Under the pieces are notes generated by a model that saw only the letters and a list, made by a program, of their open reading frames with translations, did no database searches and was not told the DNA's origin. Position numbers and translations under genes: made by a program. Positions 1-8,682 of a stretch of DNA of 64,000 bases are shown here, piece by piece; the stretch's first letter is position 1; the number at the start of each line of letters is the position of its first letter. The stretch covers positions 186,001 to 250,000 of the forward strand of contig NZ_RCVR01000003.1 of the NCBI RefSeq assembly GCF_016107305.1, written 5' to 3'. This DNA is from Roseomonas sp. KE2513. Lineage in GTDB: Bacteria > Pseudomonadota > Alphaproteobacteria > Acetobacterales > Acetobacteraceae.

Positions 1-899
1 TGGTGCTGCCGGTGCTGGCGGCGGCCGGACTCACGGTCGGGGGGGACTCCTTCGTCATCTATTCCCCCGAGCGGGAGGACCCCGGCAACCCGCACGGAAC
101 GGTCGCGCGGGTGCCGAAGCTGGTGGCGGGGGCAACGGCGGATTGCCTTGCCGTCGGTCGCGCCCTCTACGCGCCCGTGGCAGGTGGGATCGTTCCGGTC
201 TCCTCGCTCGCGGCCGCCGAGCTGGCCAAGTGCTACGAGAACGTGTTCCGGGCGGTGAATATCGGGCTGGTGAACGAGCTGAAGCGGATCGCCCATGCGA
301 TGGCGCTCGACGTGCACGAGGTGATCGACGCCGCGGCCACCAAGCCCTTCGGCTTCATGCCCTTCCGGCCCGGGCCGGGGCTGGGCGGGCACTGCATTCC
401 CGTCGATCCCTACTACCTCGCCTGGAAGGCGCGGGAGCTGGGCGTGCCGAGCGACTTCGTGGAATTGGCGGGGCGGGTGAACGACGCCATGCCCGGCTAT
501 GCCGTGGAGCGGCTTCGGGATGCGCTGGACGCACGCGGCACGCCGCTGCGCGGGGCGCGGATCCTGCTGCTGGGCCTCGCCTACAAGCCAGGCGTGCCCG
601 ACACGCGGGAGAGCCCGGCGGTGGAGATCTTCCGCCTGCTGGAAGCGCGCCGGGCAAGGCTGGCCTACCACGACCCGCTGGTGCCGCGCTTCCCCGTGAC
701 GCGGCGGCTGCAGGGTGCCTCGCCGGAGCTGACGAGCGTGACGCTCGACGAGGAGACGGTCGCGGCCCAGGACGCGGTGCTGGTGGTGACGCCGCAGCCC
801 GGGATGGACCTCGCCATGGTGCGGCGCGCGGCGGCGCTGGTGGTGGATACGCGGGGGGTGATGCGCGGGGAGGGGGATGGGGCCGTGGTGATGGCCTGA
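1..899 (+). CDS. Nucleotide-sugar 6-dehydrogenase (UDP-hexose type), 5' end cut by the window
   Basis: About 298 C-terminal residues of a UDP-glucose/GDP-mannose dehydrogenase family enzyme. These oxidise C6 of a nucleotide hexose to a carboxylate with two NAD+, supplying uronic acids for surface polysaccharide. Counting from the first visible residue, YSPEREDPGN (20-29) points to the UDP-GlcNAc/ManNAc branch, ELAKCYENVFRAVNI (73-87) is the central dimer helix, GGHCIPVDP (128-136) holds the catalytic Cys131, and GLAYKPGVPDTRESP (191-205) is the C-terminal nucleotide-binding region. The N-terminal Rossmann domain lies mostly outside the window, so the GTG at position 3 is not the true start. 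The exact sugar is not certain. It converges on holA with repeat copy 1 between them. Confidence 0.9.
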   Translation, partial: VLPVLAAAGLTVGGDSFVIYSPEREDPGNPHGTVARVPKLVAGATADCLAVGRALYAPVAGGIVPVSSLAAAELAKCYENVFRAVNIGLVNELKRIAHAMALDVHEVIDAAATKPFGFMPFRPGPGLGGHCIPVDPYYLAWKARELGVPSDFVELAGRVNDAMPGYAVERLRDALDARGTPLRGARILLLGLAYKPGVPDTRESPAVEIFRLLEARRARLAYHDPLVPRFPVTRRLQGASPELTSVTLDEETVAAQDAVLVVTPQPGMDLAMVRRAAALVVDTRGVMRGEGDGAVVMA

Positions 900-910
900 C
901 GGCCGCCTCC

Positions 911-1150
911 GCCAGAGAGGGCTCTGTCCTCTCTCCGGCACCTTCGGGCGAACGCGCAGCGTTCGTCCCGCACCTGCCAGGGGCCTGAGGCCCTTGGATA
1001 CCCATTCCGCGGTCGCGGAACCTTCCCCGACGTGCAGTCGCCTCGGGTCCATGACCCGAGGCGCACCGGCCAGTCGGTGATGCAAACCTGAAGAGAAAGA
1101 TGATGGTGAGGAGGCCGGGGAGAGGAAGAATTCCTTCTTCCTCTCCCCGG
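911..1150 (+). repeat. Dispersed multi-hairpin intergenic element, copy 1 (complete)
   Basis: Reference copy with all five hairpins in order. D: AGAGAGGGC with its complement (915-935). E: CGAACGC-GCA-GCGTTCG (949-965). F: GGGCC-TGA-GGCCC (981-993). G: GCCTCGGGTC with its complement around CAT (1040-1062). H: 14-bp arms CCGGGGAGAGGAAG around an 8-nt AT-rich loop containing an EcoRI-type GAATTC (1115-1150). Conserved linkers are CTTGGAT-CCCAT after F, CGCACCGGCC after G, and GATGATGGTGAGG before H. It fills the gap between the convergent sugar dehydrogenase and holA. No U-tract follows H. Confidence 0.85.
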
Positions 1151-1165
1151 CTTCACCCACGCCGC

Positions 1166-2173
1166 CTACCCCCGCCGGGCAAGGGTGGCCGATTGCCGGG
1201 CGATGGTGAGCAGGGCCGTTCGTGCCACCGCCGCGTCCGGCACCGGGCGGCCGGTGCCGCCGGATTTGGAGAGGCGTTCCGCTTCCAAGAGGTTGGCGAG
1301 GACGGTTTCGAGGGTTTCCGGCCGCCAGTGTCGCAGCGCCTTCTCGAAGCCGGGCCGGCTGCGGAAAAAGACGGGCGGCTGGAGGGCCTGGATGCCCGCG
1401 ACGGAGGCGAGGTGCAGGCGCTGGACGTGGCGGAGAAGGGCGCGGAGCACCTGGACGGGGTTGGCGCCCTCGGACATCGCGGATTCGAGGGCGCGGTCGG
1501 CGGTGGCGACGTCGCCGGCCGTCGCGGCGACGAGGGCCTCGTCGAGTTCGAGGGCGGAGCCGTCGCCGATGCAGGCGAGGACGTCCTCCTCCGCCAGGCG
1601 GCCGCCGGGGCCGGCGTAGAGGGCGAGCTTCTCGAGCTCGCGGCGCAATGTCCCGCGGTCGTCGCCGAGGCGGCCGGCGAGCCAGGCGATGGCGGAGGGT
1701 TCGGCGGTGACGCCGGCCTCGCGCAGGATGGCGGCGATGCTGGCCGAGAGCTCGGCGCCACGCTCGCGGTAGCAGGCGATGGCGGCGGCGCGGGGGTTGG
1801 CCTCGGCGAGCTGGCGGAGCTTGGAGCGCGCGGGAAGTTCGCCGGCTTCCAGGATGACGAGGGTGTCGCCGGGGGCTTCCAGCACCTCCCGCAGGGGGGC
1901 GGCGAGGGCATCGGTGGCGTCGCGCACGCGGATGACGCGGCGGCCGCCGATGAGGGAGAGCGCGGCGGCCTCCCCGGCGAGGGCGCCGGGGCGGGCGGCG
2001 GCGTCGCGCGGGAGGTCGGCGACGCGGAAGGGGTCGTTGCCGGGGGCGATGGCCTCCTGCAGGGCGTCGGCGCGCTCGCGCGCGAGGCCGGCGTCCTCGC
2101 CGTAGAGGAGGGCTGCACGGGTGGCGCCGGGGTCCTTCAGGAAGGCCGCGAGGCGACGGGCGTCGAGCTTCAT
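1166..2173 (-). CDS. holA: DNA polymerase III subunit delta (clamp loader)
   Basis: 335 residues, starting MKLDARRLAAFLKDPG and followed by ALLYGEDAGLARERADAL, the start of the delta-subunit AAA+-like domain. The delta subunit opens the beta sliding clamp within the clamp-loader complex during replication. Length is normal for HolA (about 330-345). It is the last gene of leuS-lptE-holA, 14 bp after the lptE stop, an order common in proteobacteria. A 447-residue antisense frame over it is a high-GC shadow. Confidence 0.92.
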   Translation of the reverse strand: MKLDARRLAAFLKDPGATRAALLYGEDAGLARERADALQEAIAPGNDPFRVADLPRDAAARPGALAGEAAALSLIGGRRVIRVRDATDALAAPLREVLEAPGDTLVILEAGELPARSKLRQLAEANPRAAAIACYRERGAELSASIAAILREAGVTAEPSAIAWLAGRLGDDRGTLRRELEKLALYAGPGGRLAEEDVLACIGDGSALELDEALVAATAGDVATADRALESAMSEGANPVQVLRALLRHVQRLHLASVAGIQALQPPVFFRSRPGFEKALRHWRPETLETVLANLLEAERLSKSGGTGRPVPDAAVARTALLTIARQSATLARRG

Positions 2174-2187
2174 CCGGGCGCCGCCGC

Positions 2188-2763
2188 TCAGGCGGCGGGG
2201 CGGTCGCGGAGCGCGAGGGCGAGGCGGATGGTCATGTCCTCGGCGAGGCGGTCCACGAGGCGGCGCTCGGCGGCCTCGCTGCTGACGGTGGAGGAGAAGA
2301 ACTCGAGGTCAACGATGTTGAAGGAGTCCATGGCGCGCACCGTGCCGGTGGCGATCTGCTGCGGCGGGACGGATAGGGTGGAGAGTGTCCAGGGCGCGGA
2401 CATGGTGATGCGGAAGCGTGAGGGAGAGCCGTCCCGCCGGTAGCCCTGCGCCTCGTAGGAGGGGATGACGGAGGTGGTGAGGAGGTAGCGCGCGGCCGGT
2501 GCGCTGCGATCGCGGGCGGCGAGGCGGCGCTCCAGCCCCTGGTGGAGGAGCTGGCCGCTGCGGCCATAGGTGGGGCCGATGCGGATGGCCGCGAGCTCGG
2601 GGCCGACGGCGGTGGCTACCTCCCCGGGCTCGGGCGGGGCGTTCAGCGGGTGGAAGCCGCAGCCGGCAAGGGTGGAGGTGCCGAGGGCGGCCAGCAACCT
2701 GCGCCGGGCGATCCCGCCGCGCCGCGCCTCAGACGACGAAGTTGACGATTCGGCCTGGGACAT
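2188..2763 (-). CDS. lptE: LPS-assembly lipoprotein LptE
   Basis: 191 residues from ATG at 2763. The N-terminus [20 protein letters not shown] has a lipobox (LAGC) followed by the GFHPL typical of LptE/RlpB. LptE plugs the LptD beta-barrel and delivers LPS to the outer-membrane surface. The chosen start overlaps the leuS 3' end by 35 bp; the only later alternative is a TTG inside the signal peptide, and an upstream start at 2841 would add a non-signal extension. Sequence beyond the lipobox is weakly conserved, as usual for LptE, so the call rests on the N-terminus, the size and the leuS-lptE-holA context. Confidence 0.85.
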   Translation of the reverse strand: MSQAESSTSSSEARRGGIARRRLLAALGTSTLAGCGFHPLNAPPEPGEVATAVGPELAAIRIGPTYGRSGQLLHQGLERRLAARDRSAPAARYLLTTSVIPSYEAQGYRRDGSPSRFRITMSAPWTLSTLSVPPQQIATGTVRAMDSFNIVDLEFFSSTVSSEAAERRLVDRLAEDMTIRLALALRDRPAA

Positions 2764-5320
2764 GGATGCGCTTCCGGATGGGCTTGCCCGCGATGGCACG
2801 CTGCACGTTCTCCTCGGCCTCGGCTGCCGCGAGCACCGCATCTTCCGGCGTTCCGACCGGCAGGGAAAGGGTGGCGCGCAGCTTGCCGAGGACCTGCACG
2901 GCGATCGTCATCGTCTCGGCCGCCAGCAGCGAGGGGTCGGCCTCGGGCCAGGGCATCAGCGCCACCAGCTCCGTGGAGCCGGGGTTGAGGATGGACCAGA
3001 GCTCCTCCGCCAGGTGCGGCATCATGGGGGCGACGAGCCGGGCCATGACCGAAACCGCCTCGCGCCGCGCCTCGATTCCGGCAGGGCTCGACTCGATGGC
3101 GTTGGCGAATTCGTGCAGGCGGGCGACGGCGACGTTGAAGGTGAAACCCTCCAGCGCCGCGGTGACGGCGGCGATGGTGCGGTGGGTGGCCTGCATGAGC
3201 GGGCGCGGCTCGCCGTCGCCCCCTCGCTGCTCCAGGTTGGCGGCGAGGCGCCAGAGGCGCTGGACGAAGCGGTGGGCGCCGGCGACGCCGGCCTCGGACC
3301 ACTCCATGTCGCGGTCGGGCGGGTTGTCGGCGAGGATGAACCAGCGGGCGGTGTCGGCGCCGTAGCGGGAGATGATGGCGCCGGGGTCCACCGTGTTGCG
3401 CTTGGACTTCGACATCTTGTCGTTGCGCGAGACGATCAGCGGGATGCCCGTGCCGCGCTCCACCGCGCTGCCGTCGGCCGCGACCTCCACCTCGTCCGGG
3501 GCGAGCCAGCGGTTGTCGGGCGCCTTGTAGGAGGCGTGCTGCACCATGCCCTGGGTGAACAGGCCGGCGAAGGGCTCGGGCGTCCTCAGCTGGCCCATGG
3601 TGGAGAGGGCGCGGGTGAAGAAGCGGGCGTAGAGGAGGTGCAGGATCGCGTGCTCGATGCCGCCGATATACTGGTCCACCGGCAGCCAGGCGTCGGTGGC
3701 CTCCGCGGTGATCGGCGCCTCGGCATGGGGGGAGCAGAAGCGGGCGAAGTACCAGGAGCTGTCGACGAAGGTGTCGCAGGTGTCCGTCTCACGGCGGGCG
3801 GGCGCGCCGCAGGACGGGCAGGCGACGTGCTTCCAGCTCGGGTGGTGGTCGAGCGGGTTGCCGGGGACCGAGAAGTCCACGTCCTCCGGCAGGCGCACCG
3901 GCAGCTGGTTCTTGGGCACGGGGACGGTGCCGCAGGAATCGCAGTGGATGACCGGGATGGGGCAGCCCCAGTAGCGCTGGCGGGAGACGCCCCAGTCGCG
4001 CAGGCGCCAGTTCACCACGCCCTTGCCGAGGCCCTTGGCCTCCAGCGCGTCAATCGCGGCGCGCTTGCCGGCGTCGCTGCCGAGGCCGTCCAGGAAGGCG
4101 GAGTTGTAGAGCGTGCCGTCGCCGGTCCAGGCGGTCTTGCCGATGGCGAAGGCGGCGGGGTCCTCGCCCGGGGGAAGGACGACGGGCGGCACGGGCAGGC
4201 CGTATTTGCGAGCGAAGTCGAGGTCGCGCTGGTCATGCGCCGGGCAGCCGAAGAGGGCGCCGGTGCCGTATTCCATGAGGACGAAGTTGGCGATCCAGAC
4301 CGGGAAGGTCGCGCCCTCGATGAAGGGGTGGGCGACGCGGAAGCCGGTGTCGAAGCCCTTCTTCTCGGCCTGCTCGATGGCGGCCTCGCTGGTGCCCTGG
4401 CTGCGGCACTCCGCGATGAAGGCAGCGGCGGCCGGATCGCGCGCCCCGGCGGCGGCGGCGAGCGGGTGCTCGGCGGCAACCGCCAGGAAGGACATGCCGT
4501 AGAGGGTGTCGGGGCGGGTGGTGAAGACCTCCACCTCGGTCGTGCCCTCGACGGGCTCGGCGAGCGGGAAGCGGACGCGCGCGCCCTCGCTGCGGCCGAT
4601 CCAGTTCGCCTGCATGGTGCGCACGCGCTCGGGCCAGCGGTCGAGGGTGTCGAGGGCGGAGAGCAGGTCGGGGGCGAACTTCGTGATGGCGAGGAACCAC
4701 TGGGAGAGCTCGCGCTTCTCCACGGGGGCGCCGGAGCGCCAGCCCTTGCCGTCGATCACCTGCTCGTTCGCGAGCACGGTGCCATCAACGGGGTCCCAGT
4801 TCACCCAGGACTTGCGGCGCTCCACCAGGCCGGCCGCGAGGAAGTCGAGGAAGAGGGCCTGCTGCTTGCCGTAGTACTCGGGGTCGCAGGTGGCGAACTC
4901 GCGGGCCCAGTCGAGCGAGAGGCCCATGCTCTGCAGCTCGGCGCGCATGGCCGCGATATTGGCGTAGGTCCAGGCGGCGGGGTGGGTGCCGCGCTCGCGC
5001 GCCGCGTTCTCGGCGGGGAGGCCAAAGGCGTCCCAACCCATCGGGTGCATCACCTCATGGCCGCGGGCGCGCTTGTAGCGGGCCACGACGTCGCCGAGCG
5101 TGTAGTTCCGCACATGCCCCATGTGGATCTTGCCGGAGGGGTAGGGGAACATCTCCAGCACGTAGTACTTCGGCTTCGTGCCGTCCGGCACGTCCGGGGC
5201 GGCGAAGCAGGCGCGGTCTCCCCAGGCCCGCTGCCAGCGAGGCTCGGCGGCGGCGAAGTCGTATCGCTCCGAGGAGCGTTCCAGGGAACGTGCGGGAGAG
5301 TCGGGCGGTCCGTCGGTCAT
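2729..5320 (-). CDS. leuS: Leucyl-tRNA synthetase
   Basis: 863 residues starting MTDGPPDS. A class I synthetase charging tRNA-Leu. The HIGH signature is [10 protein letters not shown] (HMGH at 66-69), the editing domain carries TTRPDTLYG, a zinc-ribbon-like insert carries [16 protein letters not shown], and the KMSKS loop is [10 protein letters not shown] near residue 635. An in-frame upstream extension to 5458 is open but lacks conserved sequence, so ATG 5320 is preferred. First gene of leuS-lptE-holA and divergent from the PRC-barrel gene at 5462, leaving about 140 bp for both promoters. A 942-residue antisense frame is a composition artefact. Confidence 0.97.
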   Translation of the reverse strand: MTDGPPDSPARSLERSSERYDFAAAEPRWQRAWGDRACFAAPDVPDGTKPKYYVLEMFPYPSGKIHMGHVRNYTLGDVVARYKRARGHEVMHPMGWDAFGLPAENAARERGTHPAAWTYANIAAMRAELQSMGLSLDWAREFATCDPEYYGKQQALFLDFLAAGLVERRKSWVNWDPVDGTVLANEQVIDGKGWRSGAPVEKRELSQWFLAITKFAPDLLSALDTLDRWPERVRTMQANWIGRSEGARVRFPLAEPVEGTTEVEVFTTRPDTLYGMSFLAVAAEHPLAAAAGARDPAAAAFIAECRSQGTSEAAIEQAEKKGFDTGFRVAHPFIEGATFPVWIANFVLMEYGTGALFGCPAHDQRDLDFARKYGLPVPPVVLPPGEDPAAFAIGKTAWTGDGTLYNSAFLDGLGSDAGKRAAIDALEAKGLGKGVVNWRLRDWGVSRQRYWGCPIPVIHCDSCGTVPVPKNQLPVRLPEDVDFSVPGNPLDHHPSWKHVACPSCGAPARRETDTCDTFVDSSWYFARFCSPHAEAPITAEATDAWLPVDQYIGGIEHAILHLLYARFFTRALSTMGQLRTPEPFAGLFTQGMVQHASYKAPDNRWLAPDEVEVAADGSAVERGTGIPLIVSRNDKMSKSKRNTVDPGAIISRYGADTARWFILADNPPDRDMEWSEAGVAGAHRFVQRLWRLAANLEQRGGDGEPRPLMQATHRTIAAVTAALEGFTFNVAVARLHEFANAIESSPAGIEARREAVSVMARLVAPMMPHLAEELWSILNPGSTELVALMPWPEADPSLLAAETMTIAVQVLGKLRATLSLPVGTPEDAVLAAAEAEENVQRAIAGKPIRKRIHVPGRIVNFVV

Positions 5321-5461
5321 GTCGGGGCCAATATGGGCCTTCGTCGTTGGTGCGTCCCCATATTCCGCCCTGCACGGGGTGGAAAGGGGGCGCCGTGACA
5401 CGCGCGTGCAACCCCAGCCGACCGACCGGGTTCTAGGCCCCGCCTCCGGGAGAATCATGAC

Positions 5462-5815
5462 ATGAAGTTAATCCTTGCCGCCGCCCTCGCCGCGGCTTTC
5501 GCGGCCGCGCCCGCCCTTGCCCAGGGCCAGGCGCCCGCGGCCGTGCCGGCCGGACAGCTGCGGGCGGACCGGCTGATCGACCGCGATGTTTACACCAGCG
5601 ACAATGTCGAGGTCGGCGAGGTGGAGGATCTGCTCATCGATCCGGCGAGCGGCCGCGTGACGATGGTGGTGATCGAGGTGGAGAACCGGTTGGGGATCAC
5701 CCAGAAGTATGTTTCCGTGCCGCTGGAGCGGCTCCGCGCCGCGCCCGGCGAGCGTCGCGCGACACTGAACATGGCATCGGAAGAGTTCCGCGCCCTGCCG
5801 GCGGTCAACTACTGA
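5462..5815 (+). CDS. Exported PRC-barrel domain protein
   Basis: 117 residues. A signal peptide ([21 protein letters not shown]) is followed by a PRC-barrel-like beta domain: a short ligand-like loop ([21 protein letters not shown]), then [29 protein letters not shown]-barrel proteins of this size are common periplasmic proteins in Rhizobiales and Rhodospirillales, often linked to envelope stress, with no defined reaction. GGGAGA precedes the ATG. It converges on the DUF3576 lipoprotein with a 33-bp gap. Confidence 0.8.
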   Translation: MKLILAAALAAAFAAAPALAQGQAPAAVPAGQLRADRLIDRDVYTSDNVEVGEVEDLLIDPASGRVTMVVIEVENRLGITQKYVSVPLERLRAAPGERRATLNMASEEFRALPAVNY

Positions 5816-5826
5816 CGGCGGATCGA

Positions 5827-5841
5827 GCGGGGCAACCCCGC
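5827..5841. terminator. Short GC hairpin between convergent genes
   Basis: GCGGGG-CAA-CCCCGC lies between the stops of the PRC-barrel and DUF3576 genes. There is no T-tract on either side, so it is at best a weak bidirectional terminator. It is one of only two convergent junctions in the window without the dispersed element. Confidence 0.35.
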
Positions 5842-5848
5842 CGCCGCG

Positions 5849-6379
5849 TCAGAGGGCCGCGGACTGGCTCCGCAGCTCCCGGGCGCGGGCGAGGACCTTG
5901 TCTTCCAGCTCGGTGCCCGTGGCGGTGGCGACGGGGGCGTCCACCCAGACGCCATTGCGGAGTTCCTGGCGGAAGACAGAGACGCGCACGCCGTCCGAGC
6001 GGAGCTGGCGGCCGAGGATATAGGCGGTGGCGCGGAAGCGCTCCCCTTGGGCCGCGGGGGGCGTGTACCAGTCGGTGATGATGACGCCGCCGAAGGGATC
6101 GGCCGAGGCGAGCGGCATGAAGGAGAGGGTGTCGAGGCTGGCGCGCCAGAGATAGGCGTTCACGCCGAGGCCAGCCTGGTCGCCGCCCGCGCCGCCCTCG
6201 CGATTGCGGCTGCGATCGGTGCCGAGGATCAGCAGGCCGTCCTGGTTGCCGGAGATGCGGCCCTGGACCCGGGCGCGGCGGCTGTCGTCGTAGTACTCGT
6301 CGTTCCCCACCTGTCGGGTCTGCCCGCAGGCGGCGACGAGGACGGGAAAGGCGAGGACGGCGAGACGAAGGTGGCGCAT
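5849..6379 (-). CDS. DUF3576 family lipoprotein
   Basis: 176 residues. Lipoprotein signal MRHLRLAVLAFPVLVAACGQ with the lipidated Cys in VAAC. The signature GVNAYLWRASLDTLSFMPLA followed by SADPFGGVIITDWY is diagnostic of DUF3576, an alphaproteobacterial outer-membrane lipoprotein family without an established role. The C-terminal part (RATAYILGRQLRSDGVRVSV) is also conserved in the family. It follows the porin on the same strand, but the terminator at 6458-6490 suggests it is transcribed separately. Confidence 0.85.
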   Translation of the reverse strand: MRHLRLAVLAFPVLVAACGQTRQVGNDEYYDDSRRARVQGRISGNQDGLLILGTDRSRNREGGAGGDQAGLGVNAYLWRASLDTLSFMPLASADPFGGVIITDWYTPPAAQGERFRATAYILGRQLRSDGVRVSVFRQELRNGVWVDAPVATATGTELEDKVLARARELRSQSAAL

Positions 6380-6457
6380 GGGCGCGCAGGTAAGGCAGCG
6401 GCGGGGCGCGGCGCAAGGGCTAAAACGTTGCGTGATGCAGCGCGGTTACCATTCGCG

Positions 6458-6490
6458 CAAAAGAAAAGGCGGCGGGTTTCCCCGCCGCCT
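6458..6490 (-). terminator. Intrinsic terminator of the porin gene
   Basis: Reading the minus strand, a 9-bp stem (GGCGGCGGG with its complement, 4-nt loop) is followed by TTTTCTTTT. It lies 30 bp past the porin stop. It is one of two textbook hairpin-plus-T-tract terminators I found in the window. Confidence 0.85.
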
Positions 6491-6519
6491 CATTCGTTCC
6501 GCCTAGGCGGAGCGAGGGA

Positions 6520-7860
6520 TCAGAACGCGACCCGGAAGCCGGCGAGAACCGTGCCGACCGTCGAGCCGACGGTCTGGACCGTCGTGTTCGCGCCGCCGGA
6601 GGCGGCGGAGGTGCTGCCGGTGCCGGTGAGGAAGTTGAAGCCGGCTTCCTTGCGCTGCGTCTGGATGTACTCGGCGAAGAAGTCGAGGCCCGGCGCGACG
6701 CGATAGTTGCCGCCGACGGCGAAGCCCGTCTCGCGGCGGGCGCCGGTCGCGATATCCTGCGCTCCGGCCGAGACCGAACGGGCGAAGTGGCCGCCGACCG
6801 TGATGGCGTCGATCGTGTAGGTGGCGCCAATGAGGAAGGAGTTCAGGCTGCGGTCGTCACGACGGTTGCCGATGCCGCCACGGTCCGGAACGTAGGTGTT
6901 GAAGCCGCCGTTGCCCTGACCGCCCGTGTACCAGCCGCCAACGGTGAAGCCGTAGGCCGTGGCCGCGGCGCCGGCCCAGATGAGGTTGATGCTCTGGGGC
7001 GAGATGCCGGTGGTGTTCCGGATGGCGTTCGCGCCGAAGTAGCCGACGGTGGCCGTCAGGCCGACGGGGCCGAAGGACCCGCGCCAGCGAAGGGCGGCCT
7101 GCAGCTCGTTGCGGCGGCGGGTGTTGACGCCCGCGATGGCAGAGGTGCGATCGCAGAAGGCGGCGTTGGCGATGGTGTCGCAGCCGGAGTTGGCGCCGTC
7201 GTTCGTGTTGAACGAGAAGCTCGCGCCCGCGTCGAAGCCGAGGAACTGCGGGGACAGATAGATGAGCTTCGTGTTGTCGCCCGGGTCGTTCACGGTGTTG
7301 AACTGGGCGCGCTGGTTGCCGCCGATGGCCTGCTGGTACTGGTCGCCCGAGTCGAGGCCGCCGACGCCGAAGCCGGTGATGTGGCCGGACTGCAGCTGCT
7401 GGATCGCGCCGTCCTCGTCACCGTAGCGGATCTGGCCCCAGGGGCCGGCGAGGTAGGCCCAGGCCTCGTCGAAGGCGAGCGTGTTCTTGCCGGAGTTGCT
7501 CACGGAGTTCGTGGCGGGGTTGCCGGCCTGCGGCTGACGATAGGCGTCGTTCTCGATCTCGAGGGCCACGCCGTACTGGAGGCCGTTGGCGGCCTTGCCG
7601 GAGGCGAGGATGTGGATCTCGATCTCGTTGGTGAAGTCGGACTTCCCGAGGCGGGTCGTCGCGTTGTTGTCACCGGTCTGGTTCGTGTAGTTGTACATGG
7701 CGCGGTAGTAGCCGCCGAGGCGAACCTCAAGGCCGCGCATCGAGGTGCCGGCGGCGCCCATCGAGCTGTCCGAGAAGCTGACACCCTGGGCCATCGCGCC
7801 ACTCGGCGCGAAGAGGGCAGCGGCGGCGACGGCCGTGCTGCCGAGAAGAAGCTTACGCAT
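6520..7860 (-). CDS. Outer-membrane porin (general-porin type)
   Basis: 446 residues from ATG 7860, preceded by an excellent AGGAGG. Signal peptide MRKLLLGSTAVAAAALFAPS with cleavage after AMA. The rest is Gly/Asn-rich beta-barrel sequence: VRLGGYYRAMYNYTNQ, then WAYLAGPWGQIRYGDEDGA as in Gram-negative trimeric porins (strand and constriction loop), ending in VAF with terminal Phe for BAM recognition. Its strong Shine-Dalgarno, own terminator and AT-richer codons such as AAC, AAG and TTC suggest high expression. Substrate cannot be read from sequence. Longer upstream starts would bury the signal peptide. Confidence 0.9.
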   Translation of the reverse strand: MRKLLLGSTAVAAAALFAPSGAMAQGVSFSDSSMGAAGTSMRGLEVRLGGYYRAMYNYTNQTGDNNATTRLGKSDFTNEIEIHILASGKAANGLQYGVALEIENDAYRQPQAGNPATNSVSNSGKNTLAFDEAWAYLAGPWGQIRYGDEDGAIQQLQSGHITGFGVGGLDSGDQYQQAIGGNQRAQFNTVNDPGDNTKLIYLSPQFLGFDAGASFSFNTNDGANSGCDTIANAAFCDRTSAIAGVNTRRRNELQAALRWRGSFGPVGLTATVGYFGANAIRNTTGISPQSINLIWAGAAATAYGFTVGGWYTGGQGNGGFNTYVPDRGGIGNRRDDRSLNSFLIGATYTIDAITVGGHFARSVSAGAQDIATGARRETGFAVGGNYRVAPGLDFFAEYIQTQRKEAGFNFLTGTGSTSAASGGANTTVQTVGSTVGTVLAGFRVAF

Positions 7861-8053
7861 CCCATATCCTCCTGACGTACCGGGGAGCAGCCCCGGCGCT
7901 TCACGCGACCCGCCCGCCCCCCTCGGCGGGTTTGCCGCGAGAAATGCACCCATCGGATGCGCCCCCCTTTGGCCGAGCCCGGCCGAACTATGGTTCAGTG
8001 GATTGCAGGGCGTCCATGGCGCAATCGGGTGAAACGCGACATCCGTGAAACAC

Positions 8054-8071
8054 TGTGGCCAGTCGGCCACA
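8054..8071 (-). terminator. Possible weak terminator after thiE
   Basis: TGTGGCC-AGTC-GGCCACA (plus-strand sequence) lies 6 bp past the thiE stop. On the minus strand it is followed by GTGTTTC, a poor T-tract. It could equally be part of the porin upstream region. Confidence 0.35.
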
Positions 8072-8076
8072 TCGGT

Positions 8077-8682
8077 TCAGGCGAGGCCCCCGATGGCTGC
8101 CCAGCCCGCCGCGCCCGCACGCCCGGAGAGGCGGCCGAGGCCCGGCAGCCGGCGGCTGTTGCGGGGGGTGAGGCCGCCGAGGGCGATGACGGGTCGCCCT
8201 GCGCGGCGGGCGAGTGCCGCCCAGCGCAACAGGCCGAGGGCGGGGGCGCCGGGGTGGCTCGCGGTCGGGAAGACAGGGGAAAGGATGACGAGGTCGGCCC
8301 GCAGGCGGCGGGCGCGGGCGATTCCCGCCCGGCCATGGGCGGCAACCGATAGGAGCGGCGGGCGCGCGCCGCGGCGGGCGAGGAGCAGGGGAAGGATCCC
8401 CGCCGACGGGCGGCGGTCCGGCAGGTGCAGCCCGGCGCGGAGGGCGAGGGCGTCACGGCCCTGCCCAGAGAGAAGAAGGTGAAGGCGGCGCGCGCGGGCG
8501 AGGGCGGCCAGCGGGCGCAGCAGGGCCGGGGCAGGGTCCCGTGCCAGCACCGCGCTGCCCTGCGGCAGGCGTCGGGCGGCCGCGCGGGGGTCCGGCAGGC
8601 GGCGGGGGTCGCTCAGCAGCCAGAGCGGGGGGATGCCTTGGTTCCAGGCGCGGCCGTTCTGCCCTAGCTTCCTGCGCCGCAT
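8077..8682 (-). CDS. thiE: Thiamine-phosphate synthase / TenI-like protein
   Basis: About 201 residues. TMP-TENI fold: N-terminal LWLLSDPRRLPDP (the LY.ITD strand of ThiE), LSPVFPTASHPGAPALGL (phosphate and HMP-PP loop equivalent to GPVFPTxTK) and VIALGGLTPRN (phosphate-binding loop). ThiE joins hydroxymethylpyrimidine diphosphate to thiazole phosphate; many single-copy alphaproteobacterial paralogues are annotated only as ThiE-like. ATG at 8682 shares CATG with the yggS start. No better start is visible, but the first 12 residues are not conserved. The frame stays open to 10149, which is spurious. Confidence 0.75.
   Translation of the reverse strand: MRRRKLGQNGRAWNQGIPPLWLLSDPRRLPDPRAAARRLPQGSAVLARDPAPALLRPLAALARARRLHLLLSGQGRDALALRAGLHLPDRRPSAGILPLLLARRGARPPLLSVAAHGRAGIARARRLRADLVILSPVFPTASHPGAPALGLLRWAALARRAGRPVIALGGLTPRNSRRLPGLGRLSGRAGAAGWAAIGGLA

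Noticed and set aside
1115-1150. Hairpin H as a classical intrinsic terminator
   Set aside because: It lacks an adjacent T-tract in either direction, so a rho-independent label is not supported; a structural role is left open.
1100-2443. A 447-residue open frame antisense to holA
   Set aside because: Same composition artefact; holA has clear conserved sequence in the real frame.
2570-5398. A 942-residue open frame antisense to leuS
   Set aside because: Pure high-GC shadow; every leuS motif is on the minus strand and the antisense protein is Gly/Ala/Arg-rich with no domain.
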